Source of the DNA: a virus
Direction: 5' to 3' (one strand)
Length of the DNA stretch: 64,000 bases
IMG/VR virus record: IMGVR_UViG_3300031726_000433
Coordinates: 1-64,000 of that record
The notes beneath the pieces are model-generated. The model made no database searches. It worked only from the letters and a program-made list of their open reading frames with translations, and was not told where the DNA came from. Positions 59,500-64,000 of this stretch are shown one piece after another (position 1 is the first letter of the stretch; each line of letters starts with the position of its first letter). A program made the translations under genes and the position numbers.

Positions 59500-62400
59500 A
59501 AATAGTACACATAAGCGATATCCACATCAGAAATTTGAAGTATCACTCTGAGTACAAGAGAGTTTTTGAAAACTTGTATAAGAAGCTTGATCAAATTAAA
59601 CCAGACTTGATAATCAACACTGGAGATACGGCTCATACAAAGACTCAGATTAGTCCCGAATTCGTAGAGATGGCATCGGAGCATATGAGAAGAGCCAGTG
59701 AGTATGCTCCTTATCACATGATTCTTGGAAATCATGATATGAATATGATGAATGCAGATCGCCAGGATGCGATCACACCAATCATTGACAGCATTAAGAG
59801 CGATAAGATTTTCCTGCATAAGAAGTCAGGATTGTCATTTACTTTCAAGAGTGGTGGAGTAAACTACAATTTCTGGACTTTCTCACTAGCAGATAGAGAA
59901 CGATATCCAATCCCATCAGATTGGGCTAAGCTAAAGGATGATGTTAACATAGGGTTATTCCATGGTTCTGTTACTCACTGTGTAACAGATATGAATTGGA
60001 GAATGACTCAGGTAGAACATGATCTGACAATATTCGACGGTTTAGACTTCGCTTTCCTTGGTGATATTCACAAACAACAATTCTTTAGAGAAAGAACAAT
60101 AGCATATCCAGGTTCTTTGATTCAGCAAAACTTTGGAGAAGAGCTTGAAAAAGGGTTTCTGTTGTGGGAACTGAATGGGAAATCAAAGTATAACGTTACT
60201 TCACATATCCTTGATGGAAGCAGAAAGTTCCATACAATAAGATTGAATACAGATCTCTCAATTCCAGACTTGAAAATTGAAGAGGGTTCAAGAATAAGAA
60301 TAAGCCCTCCCGTAACAATAACGTTGGCACAGCAGAAGGAAATTGAGAAGAAGGTAAAGCTTCAGTTCAAGCCTTATGATGTAATTACATTGTCTGCTGT
60401 TGATATGGGAATGCAGAAGGCCACATCTGGTAAGGACACAGCATCAATAGAAAATTTGCGTGAGCTTAATGCACAAGAAAAGCTCATACGTGAATATCTT
60501 AAGCCAAAGAATCTAAGTGAAAAGATTCTGCAAAAGGTTCTAGATCTTAATAGGAAGTATCAGATACATGTAGAACAGGATGATGATACAACAAGAAATA
60601 TCCAGTGGAAAGTTAACAAACTATTGTGGTCCAACTTCTTTAACTACGGTGAAAATAATCTAATTGACTTCTCTCAAATTCCAGGGTTGAGTGGTATCTT
60701 TGCACCGAACGCATCAGGAAAGTCTAACTTTATAGACATACTGTTAGAGACGTGTTTCGATGCTACAACTAAGGGTGTGAACAAGAACATTTATCTGATC
60801 AACGATAACAAGGATAATGCTACAGCAATCGCTGATATCACAGTGAATGATCAGAATTACATGATCGAGAGAACTGTTGAAAGAATAAAGTATGGCACAA
60901 GAAAGCTGGAAGAGTCGAAGGAGTGGGGAAAGACATCTGTAAACTTTTCAATGTTGGACGGCCTTGGTGGAACAGAATCATTAGAAGGAACTCTTAGACC
61001 AGAGACTGAAAGAAACATAAGACAGCGTCTCGGGACGTTCGATGACTTCATGCTCACTTCACTCTCAGCTCAGTGGAATCCGATGGACGTTATTGGAGTC
61101 AAAGAAACTAAGAGAAAGGAAATCTTCTACAAGTTCTTTGACCTCGATATTTTTGCTCAGAAGGGATTGTTGGCTAAGGACGAGAGCAAGGAATTCTTTG
61201 GTAGATTACATGAACTTGAGGAAAGTGGTATTGAGGATGCAATTAAACAATATACATTCAAGATAAAGCAGAGAGAGGAAGCAATTGCTGAAATCAATAA
61301 GTTGATAACCACTAACACAGACGCTCTCGAGATGATAGACGCAAATATTCTTCATTATACATCACTGAAGAAAAATGTAGACATATCTTGGAAGGACCTT
61401 GGTGACTGGGCAGGAAGAATCAAGAAAGCTGATCTTTCGATAGAGTCAAATGAGATTAAGTTAAAAGAGCTTGTAGAGAGACTGGCTGCTGTCGATATGG
61501 ATCTCGCAAAGGTTCTTAAGTTAGAGCAGCGCTTTGATCTCGAAAAGTTCGAAGTTGCCGAAAAGAGAATAGAAGAGATTTTCGGGATCATAAGTGAAAT
61601 CAAGATAAGAGCAAATGAAAAGACAGGCAATCTTAACTACCACAAGGAGAATGTCAAATTACTTGGTCAGGTACCATGTGGTGATAAATTTCCATCATGT
61701 AAGTTCTTGGTTAACGCATTTGATTCTAAGAATAAGATAACTGAAATAGAACTAGAGTTAGAGGATCTTTCTAAGAGAAACTTGACGCTTTATAATGAGC
61801 GTGAAGAATTGTGGCCGTTAAAGAACAAGCTTGATGCATACAGAGAATTTACAGGCGAGAAAGAATCACTAACATCTCGAAGTGATAATCTTAAACTTCA
61901 AATAGAGAATATGAAGTTAAAGATTGAAAGTCTGCAGTCTGAAAAGGAACAGGCTGTGGCCGACAAGGAGAAGTACGAAAAGGCAGAAGGCGATCTCGAA
62001 AACAATAAGATGTACGATCAGATGATTAGCAATTGCCAGAATAACAAGATTGGAGTCGTAAAATCTTTGGAAGAACTGCAAAAAGATCTCTCGACTAATG
62101 ATAGACTACTTGGAGCCGACCAGGGTATTCTAGAAAAGCTCTCTTCTCAAATATCAGAGCTTGAAGATCTTCGTGATATGTGCACGGCATTTGAAGTCTA
62201 TGGCCAGGCTATGGGCAAGGATGGAATCGCTTACCAGATTCTTGCGCAGAAGATTCCAATGATCAATGAAGAGATTAACAAGATTCTCTCCAACTCTGCA
62301 GACTTCAATGTTCACATAGAACATGATCCGGAAGAACAATCCATCAGATTCTTTATTCAGTACGGTCAATACAAGAGTAGACTCTTGGAGTTGGGATCCG

Positions 62401-62675
62401 GAGCAGAGAAATTCTTAGGTTCTCTTGCTATCAGAGTTGGACTTCTAAACATGTCCAATCTTCCCAAGACAAACATGTTCATTATAGACGAAGGATTCGG
62501 TAAGCTTGATCCTAAGAATCTAGAGAGCATTCAGAGAATGTTTGACTACTTAAGAACAGTGTTTGAACATATCATCGTTATCAGTCACCTCGATACAATG
62601 AAGGACATGGTTGATAACATCATAGAGATTACAACTGACGATGAAGGTTATGCTCATCTAAATGTTGGAGGATAA
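59496..62675 (+). CDS. Fused SbcD-SbcC-type recombination nuclease (gp47-gp46)
   Basis: 1059 residues from TTG 59496 (TTGA overlap with primase stop). Residues ~1-330 are an Mre11/SbcD phosphoesterase: HISDIHIRN, INTGDTAH (~40), LGNHDMN (~75), LFHGS, FLGDIHKQQ (~187). Residues ~370-1059 are Rad50/SbcC: Walker A FAPNASGKSN (~401), CGDKFPSC zinc-hook-like (~728-735), signature LELGSGAEKFLG (~963), Walker B MFIIDEGFG (~994). T4 and bacteria use two chains; here both are one. Roles: end resection, recombination-dependent replication, host DNA degradation. Confidence 0.9.
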   Translation: MKIVHISDIHIRNLKYHSEYKRVFENLYKKLDQIKPDLIINTGDTAHTKTQISPEFVEMASEHMRRASEYAPYHMILGNHDMNMMNADRQDAITPIIDSIKSDKIFLHKKSGLSFTFKSGGVNYNFWTFSLADRERYPIPSDWAKLKDDVNIGLFHGSVTHCVTDMNWRMTQVEHDLTIFDGLDFAFLGDIHKQQFFRERTIAYPGSLIQQNFGEELEKGFLLWELNGKSKYNVTSHILDGSRKFHTIRLNTDLSIPDLKIEEGSRIRISPPVTITLAQQKEIEKKVKLQFKPYDVITLSAVDMGMQKATSGKDTASIENLRELNAQEKLIREYLKPKNLSEKILQKVLDLNRKYQIHVEQDDDTTRNIQWKVNKLLWSNFFNYGENNLIDFSQIPGLSGIFAPNASGKSNFIDILLETCFDATTKGVNKNIYLINDNKDNATAIADITVNDQNYMIERTVERIKYGTRKLEESKEWGKTSVNFSMLDGLGGTESLEGTLRPETERNIRQRLGTFDDFMLTSLSAQWNPMDVIGVKETKRKEIFYKFFDLDIFAQKGLLAKDESKEFFGRLHELEESGIEDAIKQYTFKIKQREEAIAEINKLITTNTDALEMIDANILHYTSLKKNVDISWKDLGDWAGRIKKADLSIESNEIKLKELVERLAAVDMDLAKVLKLEQRFDLEKFEVAEKRIEEIFGIISEIKIRANEKTGNLNYHKENVKLLGQVPCGDKFPSCKFLVNAFDSKNKITEIELELEDLSKRNLTLYNEREELWPLKNKLDAYREFTGEKESLTSRSDNLKLQIENMKLKIESLQSEKEQAVADKEKYEKAEGDLENNKMYDQMISNCQNNKIGVVKSLEELQKDLSTNDRLLGADQGILEKLSSQISELEDLRDMCTAFEVYGQAMGKDGIAYQILAQKIPMINEEINKILSNSADFNVHIEHDPEEQSIRFFIQYGQYKSRLLELGSGAEKFLGSLAIRVGLLNMSNLPKTNMFIIDEGFGKLDPKNLESIQRMFDYLRTVFEHIIVISHLDTMKDMVDNIIEITTDDEGYAHLNVGG

Positions 62676-62678
62676 AAT

Positions 62679-62921
62679 ATGTGGATTAAGAATACTGACG
62701 GAAAGAAAGATGCAGTTCTAACAATGGCTACGCTTGGATTTGCTGTGGTGCTCATAAAGGTGCTTCTAGGGGGTTCTCACTTCCACATAGGTAACCAGGA
62801 GGTTGTCATAGGAGTAATTGACGGCAGTGTGATCGGCGCCCTTCTGACCCCAACCTTGGGAGCATATGTGGCCCGCAGGTACACAGACAAGAAGCTTCCT
62901 CCGCCAGCGGAACAGAAGTGA
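62679..62921 (+). CDS. Small two-TM membrane protein (holin-like candidate)
   Basis: 80 residues. TM-like segments at ~13-31 (AVLTMATLGFAVVLIKVLL) and ~42-66 (EVVIGVIDGSVIGALLTPT), basic/acidic C-tail (RRYTDKKLPPPAEQK). GGAGGATAAAAT ribosome site. Size, topology and a membrane-anchored coiled-coil gene next door would fit a holin, but the lysozyme gene is far away and no family is recognised. Confidence 0.6.
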   Translation: MWIKNTDGKKDAVLTMATLGFAVVLIKVLLGGSHFHIGNQEVVIGVIDGSVIGALLTPTLGAYVARRYTDKKLPPPAEQK

Positions 62922-62927
62922 GGATAT

Positions 62928-63737
62928 ATGGAAATTCCAGATAAAGTTGTCAAGATTACTTTACTTGTTTTTGTAGCTTTACTTCTTTCTGCTGTGATAA
63001 TTGTTGGTGTAGTAAAGAAAGTCAATGATGATAAGGTAATTGAACTTCAAAACCAGATTGCGTCAAAGGATACTACGATAGAGACGCAGAAAGGTTTGTA
63101 CGAAAAGTTATCATTGCAATCTGATGATCTTAAGGATCTACTTGACAAGAGTGACGCTCAAAATAAGACGCTCATCAAGGCTCTAGAAGCAAATAGAGAA
63201 GAGCTTTTAACTGCGAATTCACTTGTAATTAAGTGGAAGCATGCATATGAAGCTGAAGTTGCTGGTCACCAGACTGAAATTCCTCCCGTTAATCCTGGAG
63301 GAGTTGCACGCAAGAAGGTAGAATTCGATAAAGACTTTGGTTATCTTGTAGTTCACGGATATACTTTAACAGATCCTCCACAAGCATACATCAATGTTTC
63401 ACAGGGTAGACCTCTAAAGTTAACGATTGCAGTTTCTCAGGATAAAAACGGAGTGTGGCGATCAAGAACTACATCATCTGAAGAAAACATGCAAGTTGAA
63501 ATAGCTCTAGCTTCAGTTAATCCATTCATGTTAGAATCTCGTTGGTATGAGAATATTGGTGTTGGTGCAGATCTTGCCGGTGGTCAAGCTGGAACTGGAT
63601 TCGGAATTTTAGCTGGAGTAGGTGCAAGTTATAAGATTGGCAAGTTCGAAGTTGGACCTCATGTCTGGATAGGTATCTCTGATAGAATTGATAAATATCT
63701 TGGCGTTCAATTCATTTGGCATCCTTTTGCGAGGTAA
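62928..63737 (+). CDS. Membrane-anchored coiled-coil protein with beta-rich C-domain
   Basis: 269 residues. TM segment ~8-28 (VKITLLVFVALLLSAVIIVG), coiled coil ~30-105 (ELQNQIASKDTTIETQKGLY; LKDLLDKSDAQNKTLIKAL), then a beta-rich domain with Gly-rich ADLAGGQAGTGFGILAGVGA and VGPHVWIGISDRI, outer-membrane-like in rhythm. The layout (inner-membrane anchor, periplasmic coil, C-terminal surface domain) resembles spanins, but length and domain differ. Cell-envelope function likely. Confidence 0.65.
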   Translation: MEIPDKVVKITLLVFVALLLSAVIIVGVVKKVNDDKVIELQNQIASKDTTIETQKGLYEKLSLQSDDLKDLLDKSDAQNKTLIKALEANREELLTANSLVIKWKHAYEAEVAGHQTEIPPVNPGGVARKKVEFDKDFGYLVVHGYTLTDPPQAYINVSQGRPLKLTIAVSQDKNGVWRSRTTSSEENMQVEIALASVNPFMLESRWYENIGVGADLAGGQAGTGFGILAGVGASYKIGKFEVGPHVWIGISDRIDKYLGVQFIWHPFAR

Positions 63738-63740
63738 TTG

Positions 63741-64000
63741 TGCAATCAAAACAAAAGTTTGTACTCTATAATCTCCGCGAAACATATCATGAACTAGGGA
63801 ATTACGAGTTCAAAATAGTTCTAGATCCAAGATCTTTTAAAAACGGACATCTTTCAGAACTTCTATGTTTAGATTCAGATGGTAAACCCATGAAGTTTGA
63901 ATATGAAAAATGGGGAAGAAAGATAAACTGTAAGTTTCTAATAGACAAGAGTGTAGCAGACGGAGTTTCTACTATCAAAATGAACTTAAAAGATGATAGT
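63741..64000 (+). CDS. Unknown protein, 5' part (runs off window)
   Basis: GTG 63741 with GAGG five bases upstream, 86 codons visible and open to the end. Sequence VQSKQKFVLYNLRETYHELG, then LDPRSFKNGHLSELL and KFEYEKWGRK; soluble, no signal peptide. No family recognised from this part. Confidence 0.6.

Overview
The window reads as part of a large, T4-like contractile-tailed (myovirus) phage genome infecting a Gram-negative host. The evidence is T4-type baseplate genes (gp25-like, gp6/baseplate-J-like), gp46/gp47-type recombination, a DnaG-type primase, a RuvC-like resolvase, a gp55-like sigma factor, a GH108 muramidase, many phage-borne tRNAs plus a tmRNA, several free-standing homing endonucleases, and dense genes, all but one on the + strand. 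No integrase, repressor, rRNA or host housekeeping gene is visible. Base composition is AT-rich, and AGA arginine codons are frequent and matched by a tRNA-Arg(UCU).

Left region (1-5770), RNA/translation island: a partial cyclic-phosphate-processing receiver protein, a small Cys-motif protein, two SAM methyltransferases, a one-piece tmRNA whose 5' end overlaps a stop codon, nine recognisable tRNAs (Val, Arg, Gln, Gly, three Thr, Met, Ser, Cys: ten counting the irregular Val), two irregular tRNA-like elements and one tRNA half broken next to an antisense HNH gene, a C39-like peptidase, and a GH108 lysozyme. RNA genes abut or overlap coding genes, implying joint transcription followed by tRNA processing. 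An AT-rich stretch with inverted repeats (5582-5769) precedes the next operon.

5770-7312: a coiled-coil protein, a Cas4/AddB-like PD-(D/E)XK nuclease with a Cys cluster, and a short endonuclease-VII-like HNH gene.

7312-26506, glycan operon (about 19 kb, genes overlapping by a few bases almost throughout): eight glycosyltransferase genes, including a 1096-residue GT4-GT9-GT2 fusion, three NAD-dependent sugar epimerases/dehydratases, a short nucleotide-sugar dehydrogenase, a cupin, a deacetylase, an SGNH-like protein, two methyltransferases, a HAD phosphatase, and a split HldE (heptose-1-P adenylyltransferase and heptose-7-P kinase) with an HldD-like epimerase. Together they suggest the phage makes and transfers ADP-heptose-derived sugars. 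This is the most unusual system in the window.

26518-28335: tandem promoter-like repeats, small genes (FmdB-type zinc ribbon, membrane/coiled-coil protein) and a gp55-like sigma factor.

28345-57995, virion module: baseplate hub/spike candidates, gp25, gp6, then a long series of very large adhesion-type proteins with DNRLRE, LamG, kelch, P-domain, beta-propeller and FN3-like parts. A PD-(D/E)XK homing endonuclease interrupts the series.

58005-62675, replication/recombination: RuvC-like resolvase, primase and a single-chain SbcD-SbcC (gp47-gp46) fusion. The window ends with two membrane-associated proteins and a truncated unknown gene.
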